A stretch of DNA of 64,000 bases from Steromphala cineraria (Eukaryota > Mollusca > Gastropoda > Trochida > Trochidae). The translations under genes were made by a program, and so were the position numbers. Position 1 is the stretch's first letter. Each line of letters starts with the position of its first letter. The notes below the pieces were generated by a model that saw only the letters and a program-made list of their open reading frames with translations, was not told where the DNA came from and made no database searches. Positions 36,301 through 39,693 of this stretch are shown in pieces. Location of the stretch: contig OU744731.1 in the NCBI GenBank assembly GCA_916613615.1, positions 60,655,880 through 60,719,879 on the forward strand. The letters run 5' to 3'.

Positions 36301-36669
36301 GGGTACTTTGATTTAGTCAAGGGTTATTTTCAAAGAATCTGCATGTTTGGTCAAGTTTTTCAAGACTCTGGAAAACAAGGTATTTTTTTAAAGAAATGTG
36401 TATTTTATGTTGAAAAGGATGAGAACAAGTGTCTCCAACGTTATGATACTCTCTCCTTTTATTTGTTTCAAATATCTAAAATCCTGCCTTTCAAATTTCA
36501 GACGCGAGAGGCTGACCCAGGGGTGGCTAAGATCATGGAATTGAAGGGTCACAAGAGTGCAGTGACCACAGTGGACTGGTCACCCTCTGTGGACACCAGG
36601 GTGTGTCTCATGGGCGCCATGGACGGCAAGATCAAAATATCTACCCTGCTTTCTCAGAAACCAGAGTGA
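89..36669 (+). CDS. WDR91: WDR91 (WD repeat-containing protein 91), 14 exons, 5' end outside window
   Basis: In known animals WDR91 is a Rab7-associated endosomal protein that, with WDR81, lowers PtdIns3P by restraining the class III PI3-kinase complex during early-to-late endosome conversion. Joining 89-353, 1860-2016, 8408-8608, 9153-9531, 10173-10383, 16454-16485, 17743-17837, 19821-19917, 28521-28615, 30359-30506, 31411-31519, 33146-33258, 33604-33795 and 36502-36669 gives 2262 nt with no stop until TGA, and every junction is phase-compatible. Order: N-terminal helical region ([17 protein letters not shown]), coiled coil ([11 protein letters not shown]), Ser/Pro/Thr-rich linker, then a C-terminal WD40 propeller from EEYAEHHS to [11 protein letters not shown]. 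About 40 N-terminal residues are missing upstream. The predicted total of about 790 residues is close to the ~750 of the vertebrate protein; the linker is the most divergent part. Introns are large because of transposons and two minisatellites. Confidence 0.97.
354..993. other. WDR91 intron sequence with a dispersed repeat fragment
   Basis: No coding signal. Around 520-655 a segment with AGTTCGATTC, GAGAGTTAATATTTTAA and TTTTATTCCT recurs at 39200-39300 and 61660-61800, so it is a dispersed repeat tail. Confidence 0.55.
994..1129. mobile_element. Hairpin MITE with ~41-bp inverted arms
   Basis: Arms 994-1034 and 1089-1129 are near-perfect inverted repeats (GATATYAACCTGT...CAATAAAACC...AAACAT) around a ~54-bp GC-richer loop. 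This is the signature of a small foldback/MITE. No transposase family can be assigned. Confidence 0.75.
1381..1452 (+). pseudogene. tRNA-like sequence (tRNA pseudogene or SINE head)
   Basis: It has a good A box (TAGCTCAGGCGGTAAGAGC) and a good B box (GGTTCGAATCC) at tRNA spacing. The acceptor arms (GCCTCGG versus CTTGAAAC) do not pair and the anticodon stem is poor, so a functional tRNA is unlikely. It could be the promoter head of a tRNA-derived SINE; no clear SINE body was recognised. The stretch from here to the exon at 1860 shows nothing else. Confidence 0.5.
1860..2016 (+). CDS. WDR91: WDR91 exon: NPTFAMYF...[10 protein letters not shown]
   Basis: Acceptor TTTTGCAG precedes 1860 and phase 1 matches the previous exon. 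It contains [12 protein letters not shown] and [11 protein letters not shown], highly conserved in the family. The 3' end is the least certain boundary. The donor used here, GTGAAA after 2016 (phase 2), is weak and adds about 12 residues absent from the vertebrate protein. A GC donor after 1980 (GCATAT) is also phase 2 and would remove them. Without either, the frame stops at TGA 2016-2018. Confidence 0.88.
2017..3663. other. Intron sequence without recognised genes
   Basis: A short tandem of CCGTATTGCACTCC-like units sits at 2527-2572. Otherwise only AT-rich intronic sequence; the small ORFs here have no recognisable content. Confidence 0.5.
3736..3796. repeat. (CCGT/CTGT)n microsatellite
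   Basis: About 60 bp of TCCG/TCTG tetranucleotides immediately upstream of the 150-bp satellite. The same arrangement (CCGT tract followed by a long-unit tandem repeat) recurs at 55468-55508, suggesting related element architecture. Confidence 0.85.
3797..4730. repeat. Tandem satellite, ~150-bp unit, ~6 copies
   Basis: Each unit runs from TTTCAGGAAAAAGACTACTC through CATTCTGAAATTGTAGTATG, GATTCCTCACAGAAAGGTAG and AAGATGGCCGCCATGGCAGC to TTTTCAATTAGAT. Copies diverge progressively to the right. No frame is conserved, so it is not a protein repeat. Confidence 0.9.
4731..6838. other. AT-rich interior of the composite repeat
   Basis: Contains two diverged copies of a block ending in TTGTCAACAATAAGCTTTGTG-like and GAATCAGCTTTTGTGTACAACAATC-like sequence (about 5260-5300 and 5775-5870), and a degenerate satellite unit at 6001-6180. 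No gene was seen. Confidence 0.5.
6839..6985. repeat. Homopyrimidine tract (~140 bp, including a C18-type run)
   Basis: Almost pure C/T from CCTCTCTTCTACCCCCACCC through a long C run near 6954-6972. The complementary polypurine frames create artificial Gly/Arg-rich ORFs. Such tracts can form triplex structures. Confidence 0.85.
7703..7810. repeat. Long perfect-type hairpin (~48-bp arms)
   Basis: CGTTTGTATTGAACTCGTAG...AACAACTCGTT and its inverted copy ending CAATACAAACG are separated by only about 6 bp (CTGCGA). It abuts the right 28-bp terminal repeat of the composite element. Confidence 0.85.
7839..8407. other. Intron sequence
   Basis: A CCGTATTCGTCCTAATAAGC / CCTAATAAGCGCC motif at 8238-8278 looks like the edge of a dispersed repeat. 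Nothing else is supported. Confidence 0.45.
8408..8608 (+). CDS. WDR91: WDR91 exon: coiled-coil segment
   Basis: Acceptor ACAAG at 8406-8407, good donor GTAAGT after 8608, phase 2 in and phase 2 out. It encodes [12 protein letters not shown] and a coiled coil ([25 protein letters not shown]). The PVP motif followed by QEEN-LR-K aligns with the coiled coil after the N-terminal domain of vertebrate WDR91. Confidence 0.93.
8609..9152. other. Intron sequence, nothing recognised
   Basis: Intron between two confident exons. A short inverted pair around GGCGGGTCTCCAACCCC and its partner (8975-9030) is the only structure seen. Confidence 0.5.
9153..9531 (+). CDS. WDR91: WDR91 exon: basic/Pro linker
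   Basis: Acceptor TTTGTTTCAG and donor GTATTG, phase 2 in, phase 0 out, open for 126 codons. It encodes a low-complexity linker with a short KHDP repeat, Gln/Thr/Val-rich stretches and an end of [10 protein letters not shown]. The end matches the KERKELFS segment of the vertebrate linker. This is the region where the WDR91 family diverges most. Confidence 0.92.
9567..9635. repeat. Mollusc-type short repeat (GAGTGAGTGAG...GCAATATT...GCGGC)
   Basis: GAGTGAGTGAGT followed by GGCAATATTGGGCAATATTT and CCATTAGCGGC. A second copy is at 15700-15765. This motif is common in mollusc genomes and is the main taxonomic hint. Confidence 0.6.
9730..10126. mobile_element. 397-bp TTAA-flanked MITE, deletion derivative of the 10-kb element
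   Basis: Flanked by TTAA (9726-9729 and 10127-10130). The ends are GGACATACCCTAC and its inverse GTAGGGTTTGTCC. The left ~125 bp matches 39537-39663 and the right ~230 bp matches about 49290-49553, so it is the two ends of the 10-kb element joined with the interior lost. TTAA targets are typical of piggyBac-type transposases. Confidence 0.85.
10173..10383 (+). CDS. WDR91: WDR91 exon: Ser/Pro linker, seed of the 63-bp minisatellite
   Basis: Acceptor ACCCTAG precedes 10173 and donor GTATGA follows 10383, phase 0 in, phase 1 out. It encodes a Ser/Thr/Pro-rich linker ending [10 protein letters not shown]. Its last 30 nt (10354-10383) plus the donor are the template of the tandem array that begins at the next base. 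The exon splices in phase to 16454 whether or not array units are included. Confidence 0.92.
10384..15316 (+). repeat. 63-bp minisatellite seeded from a WDR91 exon/donor, ~79 units
   Basis: The unit is 33 nt GTATGACATTC-C(6 to 9)-TATTCTATCYACTCAG plus 30 nt ACTCGCAGGATGGCG...GATATTCCAG. The 30-nt half copies the last 30 nt of the preceding exon. The 33-nt half starts with that exon's donor and ends in a pyrimidine-rich acceptor-like CAG. Units are 63 bp when the C run is 7 and 62 bp when it is 6. Divergence is mostly C-run length, T/C in CTAC/CCAC and GCC/GCT. The many long frames (repeat [25 protein letters not shown]) come from this periodicity. Intron retention would hit a stop in the second unit, because the first unit has C6. 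Confidence 0.97.
15317..16453. other. Intron after the minisatellite
   Basis: The array ends in a truncated micro-exon-like ACTCAATCCAA followed by GTAAAT. A GTAACGATATGG-type short repeat edge lies near 15420, the mollusc-type repeat at 15700-15765, and a half-site CAGTCTAAGTAACCCTAGCC (16283-16302) related to the hairpin at 32226-32354. Confidence 0.55.
16454..16485 (+). CDS. WDR91: WDR91 micro-exon (32 nt)
   Basis: Acceptor TTGTTACAG and donor GTAAGA, phase 1 in, phase 0 out. It encodes [11 protein letters not shown], matching the PFIVLGQ that precedes EEYGEHHS in vertebrate WDR91. It is too short for ORF finders but is fixed by phase on both sides. Confidence 0.93.
16540..16902 (+). mobile_element. 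MITE family A (AGGGGCAGTAGCACG), TTAA-flanked
   Basis: TTAA at 16540-16543 and 16899-16902. The terminal inverted repeats are AGGGGCAGTAGCAC and GTGCTACTGCCCCT. The body carries GGTGATGTCAGGAAAATGAA and AATGGCCGCCAATGGA. Other copies: 17060-17367 (partial), 38222-38585, 52431-52795, 57540-57902 and 59510-59827. Confidence 0.9.
17060..17367 (+). mobile_element. MITE family A, left end missing
   Basis: Same body as the 16540 copy from GGTGATGTCAGGATAATGAA, ending AACGTGCTAGTGCCCCTTTAA at 17367. It is in tandem orientation with that copy, about 160 bp downstream. The region from here to the exon at 17743 holds nothing else. Confidence 0.85.
17743..17837 (+). CDS. WDR91: WDR91 exon: start of WD40 propeller
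   Basis: Acceptor CTATACATCAG and donor GTAAGT, phase 0 in, phase 2 out. It encodes [10 protein letters not shown] and [11 protein letters not shown], the first blade of the propeller and one of the most conserved stretches of the family. Confidence 0.96.
18292..18770 (+). mobile_element. MITE family B (TTAAAGAGACACAGAGTAT)
   Basis: Starts TTAAAGAGACACAGAG and ends in a mutated inverse (ATACTCTGTGTAACTTGA). Internal landmarks are AAAGTCGGGATTTTGATCGA, CGCGCGCAAATTCGCC and AGCATTTTAGAGATATTATG. Copies: 30646-31165, 50916-51380, 52919-53289 plus 57130-57256 (split). Confidence 0.85.
18800..19210. mobile_element. TTAA-ended MITE (AGAGCCACTCTG...GGGGTGACTCT)
   Basis: Ends TTAAAGAGCCACTCTG and CACGGGGTGACTCTTTAA with short imperfect inverted ends. 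A related sequence lies at 36770-36960. It sits directly downstream of the family B copy. Confidence 0.6.
19211..19820. other. Intron sequence, nothing recognised
   Basis: A C-rich stretch with repeated GCCCTTTT/CCCTGCCC words (19290-19350 and 19690-19770). No gene or element was defined. Confidence 0.45.
19821..19917 (+). CDS. WDR91: WDR91 exon: WD40 blade (VWTWSP...[12 protein letters not shown])
   Basis: Acceptor GTGTTTGTAG and donor GTAATG, phase 2 in, phase 0 out. It completes K-VWTWSP and contains [10 protein letters not shown], matching SLEWATKRDR of vertebrates. The 8.6-kb intron that follows holds the DIRS element. Confidence 0.96.
19980..20149. mobile_element. 170-bp hairpin MITE with ~38-bp inverted arms
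   Basis: TCATCCTGTCTCAGGGAACG...TAACTCCAC at the left is inverted as GTGGAGTTAGCG...CCTGAGACAGGATGA at the right. It is just 60 bp downstream of a WDR91 exon donor. Confidence 0.85.
20530..20785 (+). pseudogene. LINE reverse transcriptase C-terminal remnant
   Basis: A frame contains [10 protein letters not shown] and [13 protein letters not shown], the usual WN-LP-ELR...FK-LK-YLF end of non-LTR retrotransposon ORF2. A TTATTATTATTATTA tail follows at 20768-20783, as expected of a 5'-truncated LINE copy. Low divergence cannot be judged. The stretch from here to 21468 shows nothing else. Confidence 0.6.
21490..21661. repeat. DIRS left inverted terminal repeat
   Basis: 172 bp, inverted copy of 28131-28302. 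It includes CTCTGGGACGAAACGCAGCC at the outer side and GGCAGCCTCATATTCTC at the inner side. Confidence 0.93.
21893..24319 (+). pseudogene. DIRS gag-like ORF, interrupted
   Basis: Starts at ATG 21893 ([13 protein letters not shown]) with cysteine pairs CVSC, CVLC and CLMC near residues 8-45, a zinc-finger-like N terminus, then a Ser/Lys-rich region. The frame is broken at 22671-23027 by a nested MITE. The sequence after the MITE (23036 on) is in the frame expected if the MITE and one 8-bp duplication were absent. A second break near 23340, in a run of four T, shifts the frame by one base, and the frame then runs to TGA 24319. The C-terminal part is Arg/Gln/Pro-rich ([15 protein letters not shown]), as in nucleic-acid-binding gag tails. 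The structural protein should therefore not be made from this copy. Confidence 0.85.
22671..23027. mobile_element. 357-bp hAT-like MITE inside DIRS gag
   Basis: The 16-bp terminal inverted repeats are perfect (CAGTGTTTGAAATAAG and CTTATTTCAAACACTG). An 8-bp target duplication TACTGGCC lies at 22663-22670 and 23028-23035. Eight-bp duplications with CAGNG-type ends are diagnostic of hAT transposases. No coding capacity. Confidence 0.95.
24366..26438 (+). CDS. DIRS RT-RNase H-methyltransferase-like polyprotein (690 aa)
   Basis: The ATG at 24366 lies 47 bp after the gag stop; the frame is open upstream to 24108, overlapping gag. Reverse transcriptase occupies about residues 55-250, with [14 protein letters not shown] and the catalytic YLDD at 223-226. 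RNase H spans about 380-500 with Asp387 (TDAS), Glu419 (SLELLA), Asp444 (TDNATV) and Asp495 (LADSLSR), so the catalytic set is complete. After it, [28 protein letters not shown] and [10 protein letters not shown] match the Dam-like methyltransferase domain of DIRS elements, with FPP where phage Dam enzymes have NPP. It would act in the cytoplasm/nucleus to copy the element RNA. The frame appears intact. Confidence 0.95.
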   Translation: MPMDSSLDFDFVTPVDSSPVGGRLQRFARNWQLITPDLWISSVIYDGYQLQFQTRPPLAIHPMGRRFFLQGPRLDAALLAIEQLLLKEAIVELSPLDSSRGFYSPVFLVPKRDTTEMRMIIDLKILNKDFLQLPPTFTMESLKNVRKLVQPNSKFISMDLKDAYLHIPIHKHSQKFLRFAVNGRRFQFQVLPFGVSIAPWLFTMVMKPILHFLHMRGIAIHGYLDDFLGRHISTVMLIKQTKFAIHVFTHLGWIVHPEKSELTPTPKIKFLGAILDAEKCFIFPIQDRWLTTRKLILSLLAVRVTTLRKWMSLLGFLTSIQAFTYRGRLNLRHTQAWINANRHQELDSRLVCPPQVCRELDWWTWESNVMTGTRFTDPPPTFTIFTDASREGWGAHMDSLEAQGIWTKQETMLHINSLELLAVIKALKVWWRLLYHASLMIATDNATVVAYINKQGGTRSQELMDLTRQLFSLADQCRANLRARHIPGRLNVLADSLSRSKQVIPTEWTLHEDAFQLIVNKWETPFFDLFATSRNYQLPNYVSPIPDPNAWAVDALSISWQGMTAYAFPPVKIIPDVLAKISTQDCLIFLVAPAWPTRTWFPNLLDLLTDYPLKLPLWDNLLYQPISLKTHGNLSALNLHVWRLSRNRFHLKVSDEILRVLSYNLSDPPHLNYTTPNGRFSPAGDSKWDC
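26231..27355 (+). CDS. DIRS tyrosine recombinase
   Basis: Overlaps the end of the RT frame by about 200 bp in another frame, as in other DIRS elements. The frame is open far upstream (24479) but that part is a shadow of the RT ORF. The nearest upstream in-frame ATG is 25886, so the true start is unclear. A SAM-like core-binding domain ([13 protein letters not shown]...GYRSAIASV) is followed by the catalytic domain with Arg in ARVSEL (26771), HEIR (His 27164, Arg 27173) and nucleophile Tyr 27272 in SSYLRD. It integrates the circular DNA intermediate. TAA at 27353-27355. Confidence 0.93.
   Translation, partial: VPTHFAQDSRKSIGTESSRVEAIKESLSSKGFGRDSSSAILQSVRPSTSKLYDAKWKIFSGWRQQVGLLDSAISIPMIADFLLFLRDVKKLKHGTIEGYRSAIASVCDLQGLSVGTDQSLHRMLRSFQIKDMSTPSIFPKWDLRIVLQSLLKAPYEPLNSTTLKFLSFKTAFLLAFASAARVSELHAIDNSSIRFSDGYKEVSCRALPEFLAKNQSASLGPLGTRVYKIPALPSSSSRSDKDRLLCPVRALRWYLQRTASFRRNRRRLFLSCKTAVDSEISKNTISSWLRKTIVLAYQSVDQDSVNVKFSPHEIRALASSLSAWKSVSIKELVSACQWKGSNTFISSYLRDIAQSLDGICDLGPLVAAQHVTSA
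27356..27962. other. DIRS 3' non-coding region
   Basis: Contains a short direct repeat AACCGGAAGTGACGTCAT (27601-27618 and about 27640-27657), each with a TGACGTCA CRE-like palindrome, and a G9 run near 27382. It is possibly regulatory for the element; no ORF. Confidence 0.5.
27963..28064. repeat. DIRS internal complementary region
   Basis: 27963-28005 is complementary to the left end (21469-21510). 28006-28064 is complementary to the right end (about 28287-28346). The junction ...CCAATAATT|AGCGAACAA fixes the element termini. In DIRS replication this region templates circle closure. Confidence 0.9.
28131..28302. repeat. DIRS right inverted terminal repeat
   Basis: Inverted copy of 21490-21661. 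The two repeats appear nearly identical by eye, which suggests a young insertion. Confidence 0.93.
28521..28615 (+). CDS. WDR91: WDR91 exon: WD40 blade ([16 protein letters not shown])
   Basis: Acceptor TTATTTCCAG and donor GTACAA, phase 0 in, phase 2 out. The LLLGN-GNIRLFD core is a typical WD blade and aligns with LLLGSGVGTVRLYD of vertebrates. It lies only about 175 bp downstream of the DIRS right end. Confidence 0.96.
28616..29273. other. Intron with dispersed repeat fragments
   Basis: TTGGCTCTGTAGCTCATCAG (28635-28654) recurs inverted near 49975. The segment with TTCAGCTTTCTAGGCCTTATGGTTCT appears twice (28759-28785 and 28908-28932), so it is a short direct duplication. No gene. Confidence 0.5.
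29274..29499. mobile_element. 226-bp TTAA-ended MITE
   Basis: TTAAAGGGTGTGTCCTATCG at the left and its imperfect inverse CTGATAGGACTGTCCCTTAA at the right. It is non-coding. Confidence 0.75.
29550..30305. repeat. 15-bp minisatellite TGACATGTTGTCRG, split by an insertion
   Basis: About four units at 29550-29597 and about 15 at 30074-30305. The core TGACA-TGT-TGTCA is itself a perfect inverted repeat, so every unit can form a small hairpin. The array ends about 55 bp before a WDR91 acceptor. Confidence 0.92.
29598..30073. mobile_element. 476-bp DNA element inside the 15-bp array
   Basis: Inverted ends CAGACATGCCTACCC and GGGTAAGCATGTCTG. CATGTTG lies on both sides (29591-29597 and 30074-30080), but the host array itself contains this word, so duplication length is uncertain (7 or 8 bp, hAT-like). 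No credible transposase frame. Confidence 0.75.
30359..30506 (+). CDS. WDR91: WDR91 exon: WD40 blade ([11 protein letters not shown]...[11 protein letters not shown])
   Basis: Acceptor TTGTTTCAG and donor GTAAGT, phase 2 in, phase 0 out. It contains FVCSA and [13 protein letters not shown], equivalent to GRLLLWDTKTMK. The 15-bp TGACATGTTGTCA array ends about 55 bp upstream of its acceptor. Confidence 0.95.
30646..31165 (-). mobile_element. MITE family B, full length, inverted
   Basis: From TAAAGTGACACAGAGTATC to ATACTCTGTGTCTCTTTAA (TTAA at 31162-31165). Opposite orientation to the 18292 copy. Both retain CGCGCGC next to AATTTG/CAAATT. Confidence 0.88.
31411..31519 (+). CDS. WDR91: WDR91 exon: WD40 blade ([28 protein letters not shown])
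   Basis: Acceptor TTCCTCACAG and donor GTAAAA, phase 0 in, phase 1 out. It encodes [20 protein letters not shown], almost collinear with the vertebrate [20 protein letters not shown]. Confidence 0.96.
31660..32080. repeat. Dispersed repeat shared with 38930-39300
   Basis: Shared blocks include ACCAGTTTAG, GGAGTTACCTGCCCCT and AACATGCG/GACATGCG at similar spacing, then a TTTTATTCCTCA-like tail. The termini were not resolved. Confidence 0.55.
32226..32354. mobile_element. 129-bp hairpin MITE with ~32-bp arms
   Basis: CAGTCTAAGTAAACCTAGCC...ATTATCC inverted as GGATAATATTGACGCTAGG...ACTTAGACTG. A half copy is at 16283. Confidence 0.85.
32727..33109. mobile_element. hAT-like MITE (TAGRGATGTCACGATACA)
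   Basis: Inverted ends TAGAGATGTCACGATACA and TGTATCGTGACATCCCTA. Flanks TTATTCAC (32719-32726) and TTATCCAC (33110-33117) are an 8-bp duplication with one change. The right end lies 36 bp from a WDR91 acceptor. Confidence 0.85.
33146..33258 (+). CDS. WDR91: WDR91 exon: WD40 blade ([17 protein letters not shown])
   Basis: Acceptor CACATTGACAG and donor GTAGGG, phase 1 in, phase 0 out. It encodes [15 protein letters not shown] and SMGGDGK, matching AHYGEVYSVEFSYDE and SIGEDGK. The acceptor lies about 36 bp downstream of a hAT-like MITE (32727-33109). Confidence 0.96.
33259..33603. other. Short WDR91 intron, nothing recognised
   Basis: AT-rich intron between two confident exons; no repeats or other signal seen. 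Confidence 0.5.
33604..33795 (+). CDS. WDR91: WDR91 exon: WD40 blade, seed of the 20-bp minisatellite
   Basis: Acceptor CTTCTGCTTCAG and donor GTAGGG, phase 0 in, phase 0 out. It encodes [32 protein letters not shown] and ends RGILYQ. The last ~17 nt plus the donor are copied about 125 times immediately downstream. Confidence 0.95.
33779..36300 (+). repeat. 20-bp minisatellite seeded from a WDR91 exon/donor, ~125 units
   Basis: Unit GGGGCATACTSTAYCAGGTR. The first copy (33779-33798) spans the last 17 nt of the exon and the start of its donor, so nearly every unit carries CAG|GTAGG or CAG|GTGGG. Higher-order repeats are visible: a ~280-bp block with ACTATACCGATTGGGGC recurs at about 34080, 34360 and 34650, and a 40-bp dimer ACATACTGTACCGTGTAGGG / GCATACTGTATCAGGTAGGG dominates 35900-36220. 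A run of about 27 G lies at 35646-35672. Three units equal 60 bp, so all frames look open ([24 protein letters not shown]); these are artefacts. Confidence 0.97.
36502..36669 (+). CDS. WDR91: WDR91 terminal exon
   Basis: Acceptor CAAATTTCAG, phase 0 in, TGA stop at 36667-36669. It encodes [16 protein letters not shown] and [12 protein letters not shown], the last WD blade and C terminus, matching GHRAPVVTVDWS and SMDGKIKLTTLL. The frame is also open 5' of the acceptor to 36343, but that part is intronic by comparison. Confidence 0.96.
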   Translation, partial: TREADPGVAKIMELKGHKSAVTTVDWSPSVDTRVCLMGAMDGKIKISTLLSQKPE

Positions 36670-36905
36670 ATCAATTGTTCTGAAAGATGAGATATTCGCA
36701 GTTTTGTTAGATATGTGCAATATGATGCTCAACAAACATTAATTGAAATTGAAAGGTCACAACTTAGAGAGCCACTCCTTGATTTTCATCATATATTTTT
36801 TCGGTTTGATATGAATGTAAATGGCATAATTCATTATATAAATTTCGAAAATCTCACACATAATCTCAAAATGGCAATTATACAATAAATACTTAATCTA
36901 AAAAA
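36670..36905 (+). promoter_or_regulatory. WDR91: WDR91 3' UTR with candidate poly(A) signal
   Basis: The first AATAAA downstream of the stop is at 36884-36889, giving a 3' UTR of about 230 nt. From about 36770 the sequence resembles a dispersed repeat also seen at 18800-19210, so the UTR may be partly transposon-derived. Confidence 0.5.
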
Positions 36906-37150
36906 TGTCATTTATGTTCATGGAAGGCAAATCCACATGTCCAATTTACATAGATACTAGTTAAGTTACTTATTGAACAGTATCAACTCGAAACTGTCAT
37001 TCTTTATGCTTTTCGATATTTTTTCAAAATACACTTTTGATGAATACCAGAATAAGGGTGGCGCTAACCTACGCTATAGAAATGACTTTTGGCCAGAGTG
37101 GCAAAACTATTGATCAAATGAATGATTCATAACGTGACGGTACAAAAAGG

Positions 37151-37298
37151 TTAAATAAAGTAAAGGGGGGGGAGTACCGTCAAAACACAGTAATGACACT
37201 CGTTGAAAGTTCCACATTTTAATGTAACGTTTCGGAGGTCTTTGGACCCCCTTCATCTCGTCTGTTTTGACGGTACTTCCCCCATTTCCTTTATTTAA
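37151..37298. mobile_element. 148-bp inverted-repeat element with hammerhead-like stem
   Basis: TTAAATAAAGTAAAGG...AGTACCGTCAAAACA at the left is inverted at the right (TGTTTTGACGGTACT...CTTTATTTAA). On the minus strand GATGAAG, a 7-bp stem with CAAA loop, then CGAAACG resembles hammerhead ribozyme core spacing, but the invariant CUGANGA is not intact. Confidence 0.7.
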
Positions 37299-37575
37299 CA
37301 CTATTGATAAATTTTGTCATATGAGACCCCAACAACTCATGGTGTGGCTCTTATGTATCCGCAAAATGGAACAAAAACTCAAGCAAGTTGGAATCAAAAT
37401 GAGGGAGTAGTTGGTTCAGACAGATCTTATTTCAAACGCTTGCTTACTACTACACAAATACTCATGGTAAAGCTTTAAAGTTGATTGTATTGTATGTTGT
37501 ATATGTTTATATGTGTGAACATATCAGTCTTTGTTTTCTAAAGGCATCCTTAAAATGAATCATCATTTTCTTGAA

Positions 37576-37994
37576 CATCCTACTACATCAGTGGATACGT
37601 CTCTGCGTTTTGCTACAACCTATCCCCTGATATCCTTCTACAGTATTCTGCCACCTATTCTCTCACTATATATAGCAAGCATATCAAATGATGCCCTTTC
37701 AGCAATAGCAGCAAACTGGTTCTTGGGCGTTGTTCCACGTGCTCACTGCGTGATTCAAATTAACCAATGGGAGTGCTATAAGATTATATAACTGATGTCT
37801 TGCTGCAAGCACCCGCTATAACATTTCAACGAGAGGCATCGCTAGACAACAGTGTATGGAGTTCGAAATAACTTGACTGAAAACAGACAGGCTATAAATA
37901 GCGCTGAGTAACCACCAGTCTGAATATGTACAAAGGATATCAGGGTCTAAGTTGGAGCATAACGCGAAGACATATTCCCTGATGTAGCAGGATG
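37576..37994. mobile_element. MITE with CATCCTACTACATCAG inverted ends
   Basis: CATCCTACTACATCAG at the left, CTGATGTAGCAGGATG at the right. A related inverted copy is at 61855-62234; both contain GGCTATAAATAGCGCTGAG or its inverse and AACTCCATA. The encoded 86-aa frame has no family. Confidence 0.75.
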
Positions 37995-38221
37995 TTTCTT
38001 GATTATCGCTTTTTGCAGGTTATTCTATTCATTAAATAAATTGTATTCATGTATTGACTGATGAAGGGGTAACACTGTTGTTATGATCTTCACATTGAAC
38101 TCAATATCAAGAAACACACTTTTCTTCTTACTGTCTTAACAACAAATCTTAGCAAATGTTGAAAGATGGATGAAGAATCGATTGACAGAATAACCACCAA
38201 AATTCCTTGCATTCCTGGAGC

Positions 38222-38585
38222 TTAAAGGGGCAGTAGCACGTTGTTAGGGGGAATATAAGGTGATGTCAGGAAAATGAAAATAAATGGTTCCAATTGAAAG
38301 ACAATGTATTTAAACTAAATGAAGCAGTAATAGTTCGACTATATAACGAAAGTTTAGCCATACGACTCCTTTTTCTTACACAAAATGAATTAAAGGTGTT
38401 CACACAAAAATGGCCGCCAATGGATGTTATTTGAATCCTCATACTTTGTCCTCTGACTATGCTTGATTGGTTTGTGTAATGAGATTTTTGACACTGTCAA
38501 AATAATACATTTAGCATTTACTTACAATTATAAGTGAAATATTTAAAATATAAAATTATCAAAAAACGTGCTACTGCCCCTTTAA
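38222..38585 (+). mobile_element. MITE family A, full length
   Basis: TTAA at both ends; AGGGGCAGTAGCACG and CGTGCTACTGCCCCT termini; same body as the 16540 copy. Confidence 0.92.
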
Positions 38586-38929
38586 TGGTCGTAAATATTA
38601 ATATAAACTTTTAGATTTTATTATTGATGATGAATTCTATTATTTGTCATTTCAAGTAAAGTGTTTAAATCCATGTTCCAATTTTTGAATATGTGTGCTT
38701 AGCACATTTACTGTGGCTACGAGGCTTTATGATATGACTGTATGGATTATGACTTAACATGGAGATTGTCTCAATGATATTTATTTATCGTAATAAATAT
38801 ATTATCAAACACCTCATTTGTTTTTTGTTGACCAAGTAAACATGTAGGTTCTTTGCCTTTCATTAGTGTTCAAGAACATTTAAGCAACCTTGTATCTAAT
38901 CTGATTAAAATCTCCTAATTCCAATGATA

Positions 38930-39300
38930 AGATGTTCAAAATTTTGACTCTATGGAGATATGAAATCCCCTACACTAAGTCTGACCACACACCCATACCT
39001 CGCATGTGTTTTACCAGTTTAGTGCAACCGAAACCCATTTGTAAGCGGATCAATCACAACGTCTTGCTTTTAAGACTGCTCGCGCACATTATGTTCAAAG
39101 CATGGTTAACAGGAGTTACCTGCCCCTCGCAGATAAATACCGAATGCTTTTGCCGGCGGTTTGTGATTGGTTAGCTGAGTAAACGCAAGGATCCGGACAT
39201 GCGAGGGCTGCTGTCGAACCTAGGAGAAAAGAGTAAAATTCTCAAATTAATATTTTAAAACTTTTATTCCTCTGAACTAGGCCTATTTTAAACAGGCGGA
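38930..39300. repeat. Dispersed repeat shared with 31660-32080
   Basis: Shares ACCAGTTTAG, CAGGAGTTACCTGCCCCT and the TTTTATTCCTC tail with the intronic copy. The tail is also present near 600 and 61750. Confidence 0.55.
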
Positions 39301-39404
39301 AAAACGCTACTTCTGGCTGAAATTTTGCGATAACGGCACTTGACAACTCACTAAAGTTACCTGCACTTTCCTCCCATCAGAAACTTAAACATTTAAATAT
39401 TAAT

Positions 39405-39536
39405 AATAATAATAATTCATTTATAAAGCGCCTAATATCCACCATATAGATGCTCAGTGACACTATGACAGGATGATATAGAATAAAAAGTTTCTAGTGA
39501 GAGTCTAGTATGTAGCAGTGAACAGATGAGGTTTAA
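39405..39536 (-). pseudogene. LINE 3' end, distal half (split by the 10-kb element)
   Basis: Read on the minus strand from the TTAA, the sequence continues the LINE frame of 49554-49735 for a few codons to a stop. A 3' UTR with GCGCTTTATAAATG and an ATT microsatellite at 39405-39419 follows. Together the two halves form one 5'-truncated LINE copy. Confidence 0.8.
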
Positions 39537-39693
39537 GGACATACCCTACGCATCAAAACGTTTTTACTGCGCAGAACCGTGCGCATCGCACATCGATACG
39601 ATGAGAAATTTGCGACAATGCTGAAATTTACAAACTCGTATAAAAAGCATACTGATAACTATTATTTATGTAAGTTGTAAGATAATTTAGATT

